A stretch of DNA of 64,000 bases from Promethearchaeota archaeon (GTDB lineage: Archaea > Asgardarchaeota > Lokiarchaeia > Sigyniarchaeales > SOKP01): positions 1 through 64,000 of the forward strand of contig JAHLWS010000060.1 in the NCBI GenBank assembly GCA_019057795.1, in the 5' to 3' direction. Positions 43,866-53,221 of this stretch are shown piece after piece. Under the pieces are notes generated by a model. It saw nothing but the letters and a program-made list of their open reading frames with translations, searched no databases and was not told the DNA's origin. Both the position numbers and the translations under genes were made by a program. Position 1 is the first letter of the stretch. Each line of letters begins with the position of its first letter.

Positions 43866-44221
43866 TTTAAATCTCCCTTTTTTTTTTTAAATTTAGTTTT
43901 TTATAATTACTCAACAATAAAAATAAAGCCTTGAAAAAAAATTCTATCATTTTTTTTTATTTTTTTTGAAATATCCCCAATCATCCAATTTTCAAGCCTA
44001 TATTGAAAATAAAGCTCAAAATCTCGTAAAAATGATTAGAGAATGTCTTTAGTATGTATTATATTTAAATAGATTTCTTAACGATTATGTAAGCTTATTT
44101 AAAGCGCGAATATAAAGAAATTAACAAATAATCTTAAATATAATTGACATTTAAATTTTGTAATAAGTCTTTTTAGAACTAATCAATTATATGTATTAAT
44201 CATTTTTAGATTCGGGTTGCT
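43866..44221. other. AT-rich divergent intergenic region
   Basis: 356 bases with long A/T runs (43935-43970) and TATA-like sequences near 44050-44080 and 44140-44160, presumably promoters for the YkgJ-type gene and the archaeosortase. No ORF or RNA gene is seen. Confidence 0.3.
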
Positions 44222-45301
44222 ATGAAAACTTTTTTTCACAATAAATATGTTATATGGTTGCTATTTTCAATAATTCTGATTTTAGGCTTCTTTTTTGGTT
44301 TATTAATACCAATTATTAAGCCTGAAGTTAATAGCGTCATGTTATTAGTTCTAACTCTTGCACTGTTTTTATTTCAATCCCTTTTCATTTTAAAATTTAT
44401 TAGCGCCGGTTTTGAAAACCGAAGAAAAATTGGAGTTTTATTACTACATTTTTTTAACTTATTATTTTCAGTAGTTATAGGGCTTTCGATTTCTTTAATG
44501 GAATCTACTTCAAAATATAATTTTGGCTTAGTTATGATACCTTTACTTGTAGTCTTAAGCTATATTATAACTGACAAATATGATAAAACCGGTAAAGAAG
44601 TTAGATACGAACAAGAATTAGAAGAAGGAACGAAGTCAAATAAGCCCGTTATAGAGTTTGAAAACAAAAAGTATATATTTTCAATTAATTCGCTCGTAAT
44701 TTTAGCTTTTGGAACTCCAATATTGGCTTATCTAATATATTTGTTTTTTGACACGGAACCCCAGTATTGGTTGCATGAAATCGTAGTTAAGCAAACAATA
44801 TATCTTCTTAATTTATTTTTTGATATGGGAGTAAGTGCTAATTATTCGCCAACAGGTACACACCATTGGAGCTTTGATTTCGTAGGTGGCAATATTAATG
44901 GTGATCCGTTAGGTAGTATTTCTTTTGAAACCTTTTGCACAGGAGTGCAGGCAATTTGTGTTTTTGCAGGGATCATTATATGTACTCCCCATTCTCAAGA
45001 TAGAGAAACTAATAAAGATATTATCTGGAGAAAAACAAAATCGTTAATAATTTCGTCGTTGATCTTTTATGTGGTAAATATTATTCGCATGTTAATTCAG
45101 TTAGAGTTATATTATCTCGGATATCCCTGGGATAGCATTCACGTTTCAATTAGCGCTGCAAGTTCTTTTGTCGCAGCTATCATTATTCTCTTATTACACA
45201 AGTGGATCCCTGAACTCATTATATCTATCATATATATTGGCACTTTACTTAGTAAGAGATTTAAACTCTTGAAAGAACCTAAAAAAGATAAAAATAATTA
45301 A
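44222..45301 (+). CDS. Archaeosortase/exosortase-family cysteine protease-transpeptidase
   Basis: A 359-residue membrane protein with about nine helices. The exosortase catalytic set is present in order: Cys239 in SFETFCTGVQAI, Arg289 in VVNIIRMLIQL, and His307 in YPWDSIHVSIS. These enzymes cleave C-terminal sorting signals (PGF-CTERM and relatives) from surface proteins and probably transfer them to a lipid. Three surface proteins at 55-59.5 kb end in a matching PGY-helix-basic tail. The N-terminal extension (residues 1-150) has four helices and a soluble loop. The mtrH-like gene follows by 31 bases. Confidence 0.85.
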   Translation: MKTFFHNKYVIWLLFSIILILGFFFGLLIPIIKPEVNSVMLLVLTLALFLFQSLFILKFISAGFENRRKIGVLLLHFFNLLFSVVIGLSISLMESTSKYNFGLVMIPLLVVLSYIITDKYDKTGKEVRYEQELEEGTKSNKPVIEFENKKYIFSINSLVILAFGTPILAYLIYLFFDTEPQYWLHEIVVKQTIYLLNLFFDMGVSANYSPTGTHHWSFDFVGGNINGDPLGSISFETFCTGVQAICVFAGIIICTPHSQDRETNKDIIWRKTKSLIISSLIFYVVNIIRMLIQLELYYLGYPWDSIHVSISAASSFVAAIIILLLHKWIPELIISIIYIGTLLSKRFKLLKEPKKDKNN

Positions 45302-45332
45302 AATATAACATTAGTTCAATAAATAATCTGTA

Positions 45333-46244
45333 ATGTTTATTATGCTAAATTTTGAAAAAGAACAAAAAATTATTGAAATTGGAACGACTCGAATCGGAGG
45401 ACAGCCAGGCGAAAACCCTGTTGTAATGATTGCCACCGTTTTTTACGCCAATCACGCTGCTTTGTTGGACGAGAAAAAAGGTGAAATCGATAAGAAGCTT
45501 GTCGAACAAGAGTTGAACGAATTTTCCGAAATTATCGAAGAAACGGGAATGCAAGGGATAGTAGATGTAGTTGGGGGCTATCCAGATGCTTTATTAAAAG
45601 AATGTGAATATGTCGCTGATGTCGTTGATTACCCTTTCTTAGTTGACGGATTAAACGACGCTTCGCGCATTCCGACAATGGAGGGACTTAAAGAAATTGG
45701 TTTATTGGATAGAGCTATTTTAAACAGTATCGACGACGCTACAAGCGAAGAGAGTTTAAATAAATTAAAAGAAATTGGAGTAAAGCACGCGGTTTTATTA
45801 ACTTTTGGAAACAGATACATATTTCCTCAGGCAAAATTAGATTTTCTTAAGAACGAATTAATAGCAAAGGCTCAAAGAGCTAACATTGAAAACATCATGA
45901 TTGATACCGCAGTGTTAGACTTACCTTCGATTGCGATTAATGTTGAGACAACAAGGTTAGTAAAAACTGAATTAGGATTACCCGTAGGATTCGCTCCCGC
46001 AAACGCAATTTATGGGTGGAACTTCGTTAAAAAATACGGCGATTCGGCTAGATGTGGTGGTATTGCGTCATTAATGGCATATTGCGTTAACGCTGGAAGC
46101 GATTTTGTGTTATTTGGTCCGGTCAAGTTTGCTAAGTGTATTATTCCCGCCATGTCTCTCATTTCAGGAATTAATTCGTATTATCGAAAAAGAATTCTAC
46201 GGAAAAAGATTTCAGATCGGACCCCATTGAAACACATATTTTAA
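45333..46244 (+). CDS. mtrH: MtrH-like methyltransferase
   Basis: 303 residues (or 300 from the ATG at 45342) related to tetrahydromethanopterin S-methyltransferase subunit H: a TIM-barrel methyl-H4MPT:corrinoid methyltransferase, with IGGQPGENPVVMIATVFYANH, VDYPFLVDG and AIYGWNFVKKYG. The other Mtr subunits are absent, so a soluble, MtrH-only role is likely, moving methyl groups between a corrinoid protein and tetrahydropterin as proposed for other non-methanogens. No corrinoid protein gene is adjacent. It follows the archaeosortase in the same direction, though the functions seem unrelated. Confidence 0.88.
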   Translation: MFIMLNFEKEQKIIEIGTTRIGGQPGENPVVMIATVFYANHAALLDEKKGEIDKKLVEQELNEFSEIIEETGMQGIVDVVGGYPDALLKECEYVADVVDYPFLVDGLNDASRIPTMEGLKEIGLLDRAILNSIDDATSEESLNKLKEIGVKHAVLLTFGNRYIFPQAKLDFLKNELIAKAQRANIENIMIDTAVLDLPSIAINVETTRLVKTELGLPVGFAPANAIYGWNFVKKYGDSARCGGIASLMAYCVNAGSDFVLFGPVKFAKCIIPAMSLISGINSYYRKRILRKKISDRTPLKHIF

Positions 46245-46347
46245 GAGATTTATTATTTTTGTAAATTGAAAGAATTACCTTTTTTTCTTTAGTATTTTAA
46301 ATAAAAATAAGCCTATTTATTGTAAAAAGAAGTTCTACGAAATCAGA

Positions 46348-46632
46348 ATGAAAACATTTGAAGAATTAACCGATTTAGAGAGATCTATTTTACTAATTTG
46401 GGGAAAGGAATTAAATTTTAGTACAACAACCCATCGTCAAATAGAAAAGATAAACAAAAGAATAGATGCTATTCTGCCTGAAATTATCCATAAAGATAAA
46501 AAAAGAATAAATAAAACACTAATAAATAGTGGATTTATTGTCAAGCATCCTACAGGAAGGAGTAAAACATATCAATTAAGTCCTTACGGGTTAAGATGTT
46601 GTAATATTGTAAAGCGTGAAAATGATATTTAA
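46348..46632 (+). CDS. Small winged-helix-like protein
   Basis: A 94-residue basic protein with a likely winged-helix fold: helix 1 (DLERSILLIWGKEL), recognition region (DKKRINKTLINSGFIVKHPT) and a wing (GRSKTYQLSPYGLRCC). It is probably a DNA-binding regulator; no family name is recognised. It precedes a second small winged-helix gene in the same direction. Confidence 0.6.
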   Translation: MKTFEELTDLERSILLIWGKELNFSTTTHRQIEKINKRIDAILPEIIHKDKKRINKTLINSGFIVKHPTGRSKTYQLSPYGLRCCNIVKRENDI

Positions 46633-46807
46633 TGAGGAGATTAATATTTTAAATACGAATAACACCATACAAAATATTTTTTATCGGATAACATTTAAAT
46701 ATAAATTTTATTATATTTATAGATTGAGAATCAAATATATATATATTATAAATATCAGAAATTATTTGAAATGTTCATTTAATTTAGGTTTGGAGGAAAA
46801 TTAAAAA

Positions 46808-47089
46808 ATGGATATGCTAAAATTAGCAAATCAAGTGAGGAGGAAAAAGGCTCAAGATAATAAATGGTTTCTATATGAGTTTATCGATAAAACACCTGGT
46901 TTAACAGTTTACGAGATGAGCAAAAAACTCAACTGGACTATTGGAAAATTAAATTATTACGTACAGAAACTAGTAAAAGATGGAATGATTTATAACTCTG
47001 ATGAAGTGGTTAATGGTAGAAATCAGAAAAGATACACTGGAAAAACTGTGAAAGAATTTATTAACTGGGATGAATTTAACAAAAAATAA
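46808..47089 (+). CDS. Small winged-helix protein
   Basis: A 93-residue protein, KTPGLTVYEMSKKLNWTIGK then LNYYVQKLVKDGMIYN, a classical winged helix-turn-helix of the MarR/ArsR-like kind with a short wing (NGRNQKRY). A GGAGGA site precedes the ATG by a short spacer, one of the stronger ribosome binding sites here. The target is unknown. It is convergent with the longin-GTPase gene. Confidence 0.7.
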   Translation: MDMLKLANQVRRKKAQDNKWFLYEFIDKTPGLTVYEMSKKLNWTIGKLNYYVQKLVKDGMIYNSDEVVNGRNQKRYTGKTVKEFINWDEFNKK

Positions 47090-47108
47090 ACTTTTATTAC
47101 TTTAAATT

Positions 47109-48632
47109 TTAAGAGATATACCTTATTAGTAAATCTTGTGTACGGTCAAGAAAATCTTGAATGTTTTGGTTAATTTTCTCTTTTGTGCTCTCGTTGTCTA
47201 ATAAGAAAAGAATGAACATATCGTAATGTAAAACCTTAATTTTCTTAAACAAAATAACTGAGTTTGAAACTTTAAATACCACTTCGCCCTTCTCTGCAGC
47301 TTTATATTTTGAAAATATTTTAAACAACATGGCAAATTGTGGAGCTACAACCTCAAATATGTTTAATAAATCCTCAGATTTTTGCATTTTTGTGATTTTC
47401 ATTGCCTCAGGAGTATAAAATTCAGCCAATACTAATCCATCGTTGCTTAACAAGAGCGCCAAACACGCGTTAGTTTTTGACGAAAATATATGAAGGTTAT
47501 GTTCGATCAAGTCTCTGTTTGGACTTAATTTGGCTATACCTGAAGAAAAAGCTCTTAAAATAGTAAAGATTTGAAATACACTTGTTATGTAAATTTCAGG
47601 ACTTTTGTCTAAAGAGATTTTAGCTAACTTATTTTTTATTACTTTTAAATAATTTTTAATTTCTTTAGAATCAATTATGTCGGGGTCTCCTTTCGATAAA
47701 ATGTAGATAATTGGAGTTGCCTGTTCTAGTTGAGCTAATGCTTTTTTTATATTTTTAAGATATTCAAAACTTTCTTCAAATCGGGCTTTATTTTTTATAT
47801 CAATGAAATAGAAAAGCAAATCTGCTTCGAATAAATAGATCTGGGCTTTATTAAGATATTTTTCGTGGTATGCTTTTTGACCACCTAAGTCCCACAGAAA
47901 AATTGTAGCCCCTAGTGCTTCTATTGAACTTACATCTGCCCCCCTCGTAGGTTTTAATCCAATCAATTTTGAAAATTTTCTATCTATTGAAAGCAAAAAG
48001 CTCGTCTTCCCACTATCGTCAAGGCCCGCGAATAAAATTTTCATTTTTCTTTGCGATGTAATAGGCGTTACTGGAGTTTTTTCAATTGTGATTATTTTTT
48101 TTAAAAGGCTCTTAAAATAACGTTTTACTTGCTCTTGTGGTTGGAACTCTTCAGCAATTATTTTATCAAACTGGTTAAAGAAATCGATAACAATATTTTT
48201 TAATCGATTGATGTTGTTATACAAGAATCCTCTTTGATTCTCGTCTACTAATATGCAGAAAGCAGTTGCCAAAGGAGCTTCATCAAATTTTACTTCAACA
48301 AAATGAAAAAATGTAAGTGCTGTTAAATGAAAATCTGGAAATGGGATAACTCCAAAGTATTGGTATTGCTTTAGCAAAGCGGAGTCTTTATTAAATAACG
48401 TCCCGTCCCCGAGGAGAAGGCTTAAGGTTTTAATTGAGATTTGCGTATAATCTCTTAAAGACATTTTAAGCCCTTTTCCAACTAATTTTTCTTTATTTTC
48501 AACTCCCAAAGCTTTCTCCTTAATTGGTTTAGGGAACATATAAATTGGTTGAGGACCTAATTTGTCGTAGGCGCAAAACACTAGTCCTTTGACCAAAGAA
48601 AACTCAATTAAATCATCCATTACATAGAACAT
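47109..48632 (-). CDS. Longin-GTPase-roadblock-like protein (Arf/Rag-like)
   Basis: 507 residues in three parts. An N-terminal longin-like domain spans about 12-160 (GLVFCAYDKLGPQPIYMFP, FGVIPFPDF). The GTPase spans about 195-370: P-loop GLDDSGKT (203-210), switch I PTRG (228-231), G3 WDLGGQ (247-252) and G4 SKGDPD. A C-terminal roadblock/longin-like domain spans about 385-507. WDLGGQ is the Arf/Rag/Gtr form. G4 is SKGD instead of NKxD, so guanine specificity may be altered. A start at the internal ATG 48620 is possible. It probably acts as a membrane-associated switch. Two more relatives are in the window, at 52102 and 60766. Confidence 0.87.
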   Translation of the reverse strand: MFYVMDDLIEFSLVKGLVFCAYDKLGPQPIYMFPKPIKEKALGVENKEKLVGKGLKMSLRDYTQISIKTLSLLLGDGTLFNKDSALLKQYQYFGVIPFPDFHLTALTFFHFVEVKFDEAPLATAFCILVDENQRGFLYNNINRLKNIVIDFFNQFDKIIAEEFQPQEQVKRYFKSLLKKIITIEKTPVTPITSQRKMKILFAGLDDSGKTSFLLSIDRKFSKLIGLKPTRGADVSSIEALGATIFLWDLGGQKAYHEKYLNKAQIYLFEADLLFYFIDIKNKARFEESFEYLKNIKKALAQLEQATPIIYILSKGDPDIIDSKEIKNYLKVIKNKLAKISLDKSPEIYITSVFQIFTILRAFSSGIAKLSPNRDLIEHNLHIFSSKTNACLALLLSNDGLVLAEFYTPEAMKITKMQKSEDLLNIFEVVAPQFAMLFKIFSKYKAAEKGEVVFKVSNSVILFKKIKVLHYDMFILFLLDNESTKEKINQNIQDFLDRTQDLLIRYIS

Positions 48633-48709
48633 TCTGGAATATTATTTTTTAATAATAAAGGTAGGAAAGTTAATTATTTAATAATAATAGATTTTTTACT
48701 AGAACACTA

Positions 48710-49657
48710 ATGTTAAAAAAAATTGCTGAATGTATTAAGAATAATAGCAACATAATTGAAAAAAAAAGCATTGATCCAGTAGTTCAATTCATAAATTTAA
48801 ATTCTTTTAAAAGTTCTCGTATTTTTTCAGACATAGGGGAAGATTCTGCCGCAATTAAGAACGATAATGGGTTGTACACATTAGTAACAACGGATCGGAT
48901 TAAAACTACTTTTATAGAGAAGTTTCCATTTGGCGCTGGCTTTAGTTCCATCTTGGTTGGAGTAGATGATATTTATGCGTGTGGAGGGACGCCATTAGCG
49001 GCAAGCTTGATAATCTCCTTTAAAGAACAAAAGATTGGGCAAAAAATTATTGAAGGTGTGTGCGCTGGCTCGAAAAAATTTAATGTTCCTATAATTCGGG
49101 GTCACACGAATATGAAAAAGCATTACGAACTAAGTACAGCATTAATTGGTGAAATCAAAAAAGAAGATTATATATCTGCAAAAAATGCACAACCAAACGA
49201 TAATGTCATTTTAGCTGTAGACTTTGAAGGTCGAATCGGGAGAGCAAGCAATTTACATTGGGATACAACTACGTTTAAGGATTCTGAAATAGTTTTGAAT
49301 AAAAGAAAATCTATGAATGTTATTGGTCAAGAACATCTTGCCAATTCGTCAAAGGATATATCTAACGGAGGCGTGTTTGGAACTATTTTACAACTAATTC
49401 AATATTCTGAAGTTGGCGCGGAAATAAATATTGAAAAGATTGTTATTCCTCCAAAATTAATAGAGAAGGGGTATGATTTGGAGACTTACATTAAAATGTT
49501 TTTAACCACTTCATATATTTTAACCGCTCCTGATGAAAAGTCTCAACAAATAATCAAAATTTTTAAAGACCATAATGTGTCCGCAAATTTGATTGGAAAA
49601 ATTACTAAAAAAGCGGGATTAAAAATAAATAATGGTAAAGAATCTTTAGATGTTTAA
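48710..49657 (+). CDS. AIR synthase (PurM/ThiL/SelD)-superfamily protein
   Basis: A 315-residue protein with the PurM-like N-terminal ATP-binding segment DIGEDSAAIKNDNGLYTLVT and SSILVGVDDIYACGGTPLAA, a glycine-rich turn, and the C-terminal half with ANSSKDISNGGVFGTI. It resembles archaeal methanogenesis-marker-2-like AIR-synthase-related proteins. It lacks the N-terminal Cys/Sec-Gly motif of selenophosphate synthetase, so it is not SelD itself. The phosphorylated substrate is unknown. It is divergent from the longin-GTPase gene, with 77 bases between them. Confidence 0.78.
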   Translation: MLKKIAECIKNNSNIIEKKSIDPVVQFINLNSFKSSRIFSDIGEDSAAIKNDNGLYTLVTTDRIKTTFIEKFPFGAGFSSILVGVDDIYACGGTPLAASLIISFKEQKIGQKIIEGVCAGSKKFNVPIIRGHTNMKKHYELSTALIGEIKKEDYISAKNAQPNDNVILAVDFEGRIGRASNLHWDTTTFKDSEIVLNKRKSMNVIGQEHLANSSKDISNGGVFGTILQLIQYSEVGAEINIEKIVIPPKLIEKGYDLETYIKMFLTTSYILTAPDEKSQQIIKIFKDHNVSANLIGKITKKAGLKINNGKESLDV

Positions 49658-49730
49658 TCTAATCGATAAGAAGTAAGCTACGAGAAGCGCTATATATCCC
49701 ACATTAAACGATAATTCTCGTTATTAACCT

Positions 49731-49928
49731 TTATTTAAGATTTGACAGGCTAAAAATCTGTTTCGGAATAAAGGTATTACATCTCGGACATTGATAAATC
49801 TCTTTTATATCTTTAGGTATATGAGGAACTTGTTCCATGATATGTCCACAAGTGGGACAGTAAATTGAAGAATTCTTTCGATGTGGGGCTATAAAAATAC
49901 TTGGTTTTAATCTATGTTTTGTTTCCAT
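49731..49928 (-). CDS. Small zinc-ribbon protein (65 residues)
   Basis: Two CxxC knuckles, C24-C27 (YCPTCG) and C47-C50 (QCPRC), form a classic zinc ribbon of 27 residues, with basic flanks. It may bind nucleic acid or protein. It is a single leftward gene; no operon partner. Confidence 0.65.
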   Translation of the reverse strand: METKHRLKPSIFIAPHRKNSSIYCPTCGHIMEQVPHIPKDIKEIYQCPRCNTFIPKQIFSLSNLK

Positions 49929-50122
49929 ATAATATTATTATGATTTCGAACATTTAAGTTTTTACTTTCGATCATCAAGTGATCATTATGCAAAGTCTGA
50001 TGATCAATAAGCTCATTTTGAAAATAAATAATTTATTGGATACTTATCTTTCTAAAAAAATAAAAAAATAAAAATAGTCGAGCAATATAAGGAATTATAA
50101 AAAAAAAATATATTGAAATACA

Positions 50123-50683
50123 ATGAGTTTTAACTTCAAAAATAGAATTAAGGCAACTGTTTCTGTAATTGGTACTAGCCAAATCGATTCAAAAACGGAG
50201 GAATTAGCTATTGAATTAGGAAGATTGCTCGCTATAAACAATTTTGCTGTTGCGTGCGGAGGGCTATCTGGAGTTATGGAAGCTGTTTGCAAAGGAGCGA
50301 AACAAGAAGGGGGCTTCACGATAGGAATAATTCCTTTTAAAGATAAACATTTAGCAAATAAATATGTTGATGTTGTTATTCCAGTTCCGTTTTCTCAAGC
50401 GCGAAATATAGTTGTGGTGCTTAGTGGCGACGCAGTAGTCGCGATAGGTGGGAAAGCTGGCACCTTATCAGAAATATGTTTCGCTTGGATATACGAGAAA
50501 CCAATCGTCGCGCTAACTGGCGTAGTAGAAGGTTGGTCCTCTAAAATGGCAGGTAAAAAAATCGACGATAGAAGAAGTGATACGATATACGGAGCAAAAA
50601 CAGCTCAAGAAGCGGTTGAGAAATTAAACCAACTTTTTGAAAATGGGCCTAATACTAAGTACGGCATGCCAAATGAGTTTTAA
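50123..50683 (+). CDS. LOG/TIGR00725-type Rossmann-fold protein
   Basis: A 186-residue protein with SVIGTSQIDSKTEELAIELG, the motif CGGLSGVMEAVCKGAKQEGG and AVVAIGGKAGTLSEICFAW (the GGxGTxxE-like signature, here GGKAGTLSE). This is the SLOG family related to cytokinin riboside monophosphate phosphoribohydrolases and to molybdenum cofactor carrier proteins; the ligand is unknown. The gene precedes a small unknown gene in the same direction. Confidence 0.85.
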   Translation: MSFNFKNRIKATVSVIGTSQIDSKTEELAIELGRLLAINNFAVACGGLSGVMEAVCKGAKQEGGFTIGIIPFKDKHLANKYVDVVIPVPFSQARNIVVVLSGDAVVAIGGKAGTLSEICFAWIYEKPIVALTGVVEGWSSKMAGKKIDDRRSDTIYGAKTAQEAVEKLNQLFENGPNTKYGMPNEF

Positions 50684-50737
50684 AAAAGTTAAGCTCGTGA
50701 ATAAAATATTTGATAAGATATTTTTGATGTGTTAAGA

Positions 50738-50995
50738 ATGGTAAAAATTAGTGGAGGAGATGGTTTTTCTTTTAAAGAAGCTATAAAAATCTCAGATTGC
50801 AGTAATATCGAAGGCGTGGAACAGGAATACATTGAAGTTCGAAAAAGGTTCGGTAATTATCAATTAATTAGGCAGAGTTTACAAGACAAAAGTGGAAGAA
50901 TGTACGATGTATTGGAATTGAAATTGGAAGATGGTCGCGAAATTACTTTCTATTTCGATATTACAGACTTTTTCGGAAAGGGGTTTGAATTTTAA
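50738..50995 (+). CDS. Small hypothetical protein (about 85 residues)
   Basis: Starts at ATG 50738 (MVKISGGDGFSFKEAIKISD); an in-frame GTG at 50729 is an alternative. A beta-rich, soluble protein of strand-turn composition ending EDGREITFYFDITDFFGKGF. No family is recognised. It follows the SLOG gene by 54 bases in the same direction. Confidence 0.55.
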   Translation: MVKISGGDGFSFKEAIKISDCSNIEGVEQEYIEVRKRFGNYQLIRQSLQDKSGRMYDVLELKLEDGREITFYFDITDFFGKGFEF

Positions 50996-51081
50996 TATAA
51001 AGCAAAAAAATTATTACCATATTTTTAGAATATCCCTTATTAGTCATAATCTTTATATGATTCATAAATTAAATATTAAGT

Positions 51082-51906
51082 ATGAGATCAAATCAGATTA
51101 TGAAGAAATATTCCCTAACGTTCTTTTTCATAATATCCTACTTAATAATGATTATTCCTGTTATTATTAGAGTGTTCGCTCCTCAAGTTATACCGATAGC
51201 ACTTTTCTGGATTTTGACTATTTGGAGTCCTACATTTTCTGCTATTATCGTGTCCGGATTAATCGGTGGTTGGGCAGAGATCAAAAAGCTATTTGGAGGT
51301 TTTTTAAGATGGAAAGTAGGAATTAAATGGTATATTGCTGGTTTTTTTCTTATGGTTGGTCCGCTGATTTTTAGTGGATTTTATATTCTATTTGGAGGTT
51401 CAGTGCCAGGACCAGTTCCAGGATTAACAATACCAATAATTCTTTCTAATTTGCTTTTCACTTTGGTTTCGGGCCCCTTAAGTGAAGAGGCAGGTTGGCG
51501 TGGATTTGCTTTACCAAAACTTCAATCAAAATTTAATGCAGTTTCCTCAAGCTTAATTCTAGGAGTTATATGGGCATGTTGGCACATTCCACTATACTTT
51601 ATCGAAGATCGGATCCCATTCTACATTTTTATATTCCTTGTGTTAGTCATTTCGTTTTTAATGACTTGGGGGTATAACAATACGAAAGGGAGTCTAATAA
51701 TCACGATTATCTTCCACTTTAGCTTTAATTTTAACGGAGCATTTATTACAGGATTATTTGGATTATTGCCTACGATGATATTCTATATAGGTGGAGGTGT
51801 TATGATCGGAATATATTTAATAGCGGTTGTAGTTTATGCTGGTCCCGAAAAACTTTCCCGCAAACCGGATTCAGAAATGCCTTATATCAAATTTAAAGAG
51901 GAATAA
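51082..51906 (+). CDS. CPBP-family intramembrane metalloprotease (Rce1/CAAX-protease-like)
   Basis: A 274-residue membrane protein with about eight helices and the three CPBP motifs: SEEAGWRGFALP (EExxxR), WACWHIPLYF and IIFHFSFNFNG. Such proteases cleave near membranes; relatives process prenylated CAAX proteins in eukaryotes. Given the GTPases around it a link is tempting, but none of the GTPases here has a CAAX box, so the target is unknown. Confidence 0.88.
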   Translation: MRSNQIMKKYSLTFFFIISYLIMIIPVIIRVFAPQVIPIALFWILTIWSPTFSAIIVSGLIGGWAEIKKLFGGFLRWKVGIKWYIAGFFLMVGPLIFSGFYILFGGSVPGPVPGLTIPIILSNLLFTLVSGPLSEEAGWRGFALPKLQSKFNAVSSSLILGVIWACWHIPLYFIEDRIPFYIFIFLVLVISFLMTWGYNNTKGSLIITIIFHFSFNFNGAFITGLFGLLPTMIFYIGGGVMIGIYLIAVVVYAGPEKLSRKPDSEMPYIKFKEE

Positions 51907-52101
51907 AGTATAAACTAGTTTCAAAGCTTATGAACCCTCAATTCCTCTACTATAACCGGTTTAGTTTAATGAAATAAATAGTTGAAATTTAGCAACATAA
52001 TCGAAATATCGCTTTTCATTTTTAAAAAATGCTAAAGATTTTAATATTTAAGTTAAGGATAATTTTATAAGAATGTTTGATATCTTATAGAATATAAGAA
52101 T

Positions 52102-53091
52102 ATGGTTGTGAGATTTCAATTGACAATTCAATATTTATCAAAAGATAAAAAAGTTAAAAAGGAAGCTATAGCGTCACCTAGTAAAATTTTATTTACGGGT
52201 CTCGATAACGCAGGCAAAACAACAATTATTTATGCAATACAGAGGGAATTTTCGAAAATCGCGTTTCTAAAGCCAACAAGAGGTGCCCAAAGAAGGATTT
52301 TTGAATTTCTAGGTCGAGAAATAGCTGAATGGGACCTTGGAGGTCAATTTAGCTATAGAATAGCTTATTTAAAGAATCCAGGAAAGTATTTCGATGACAC
52401 TGAGATTGCAGTTTATGTAATAGATGTTCAAAATCACGCAAGAATGCCCGAGGCTATCAGTTATTTTAAAGACGTAGTAGAGCAATTTAAAAAGCTGGAA
52501 ATAGAGCCGAGCATCTATGTGTTTTTCCATAAATACGATCCTGCGTTAAGACGAAACGCTTTAAACGAAATGAAGGCCCTTGAAATAGAATTAAAAGAAA
52601 AAATAAAAAGTGTGGTAGATTATAAGAAAATCTTTTATTACAATACTTCAATCTACGATTTACCCACTATCATTAAAGCCATGTCTGAAATTCTTTTAAA
52701 TATATACCCTAAATCGGAATTAATTGAAAAAACAATCGTAGAATTTGGCAAAAAGACTTATTCTGAAGGTGTTGTTTTACTAGACGACAATAGTCTTATC
52801 GTAGGTAGTTATTACAAAGACGAGGAAACAAAGAATCTCCTCAGCGCTTCAACTCCCTATTTTTTAACCCTTAACGATAGCTTTGTTTTTACTAAAGCTC
52901 AACCAAGCCGCGAAGAAGAGGAAAATCACATGATTGTGCAAAGATATGGAAAGAATTTCATCTTCAAGCAGCTTTCTTTAAAAGACGACTCTACTCCGTA
53001 TTATTTACTTATGCTTAAACAAGATCCAAATATTAACAAAGAGGATTTTGATTGTTTTTCTAATTTATTAACAGAGATCCTATATAGTTAA
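52102..53091 (+). CDS. Arf/Rag-like GTPase with C-terminal roadblock-like domain
   Basis: A 329-residue protein: P-loop GLDNAGKT (33-40), switch I PTRG (58-61), G3 WDLGGQ (77-82), G4 HKYDPA and a C-terminal alpha/beta domain (about 215-329) like the one in the longer relatives. It lacks the N-terminal longin-like domain of its paralogues. G4 begins with His instead of Asn. The neighbouring gene encodes a zinc-ribbon/roadblock protein, the kind of pairing seen for Rag-Ragulator or MglA-MglB, so the two products may interact. Confidence 0.87.
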   Translation: MVVRFQLTIQYLSKDKKVKKEAIASPSKILFTGLDNAGKTTIIYAIQREFSKIAFLKPTRGAQRRIFEFLGREIAEWDLGGQFSYRIAYLKNPGKYFDDTEIAVYVIDVQNHARMPEAISYFKDVVEQFKKLEIEPSIYVFFHKYDPALRRNALNEMKALEIELKEKIKSVVDYKKIFYYNTSIYDLPTIIKAMSEILLNIYPKSELIEKTIVEFGKKTYSEGVVLLDDNSLIVGSYYKDEETKNLLSASTPYFLTLNDSFVFTKAQPSREEEENHMIVQRYGKNFIFKQLSLKDDSTPYYLLMLKQDPNINKEDFDCFSNLLTEILYS

Positions 53092-53221
53092 CTCCTTTTA
53101 TTTTTAATTTGCTTTAGCTAACATTAATAAAATTGAATTTTTATACTTATAATTAGATAAAAACTTTATATATATGCGATAAAATTTCTGATTTTAAAAA
53201 CTGATAAAAGAGATAATCCCA

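Noticed and set aside
46616..46804. 62-codon frame between the two winged-helix genes
   Set aside because: It consists of low-complexity I/Y/N/K residues from AT-rich DNA and contains the ribosome binding site of the next gene.
48710..49657. AIR-synthase-like protein as selenophosphate synthetase (SelD)
   Set aside because: The N-terminal catalytic Cys/Sec-Gly motif of SelD is missing and the sequence fits other members of the superfamily better.
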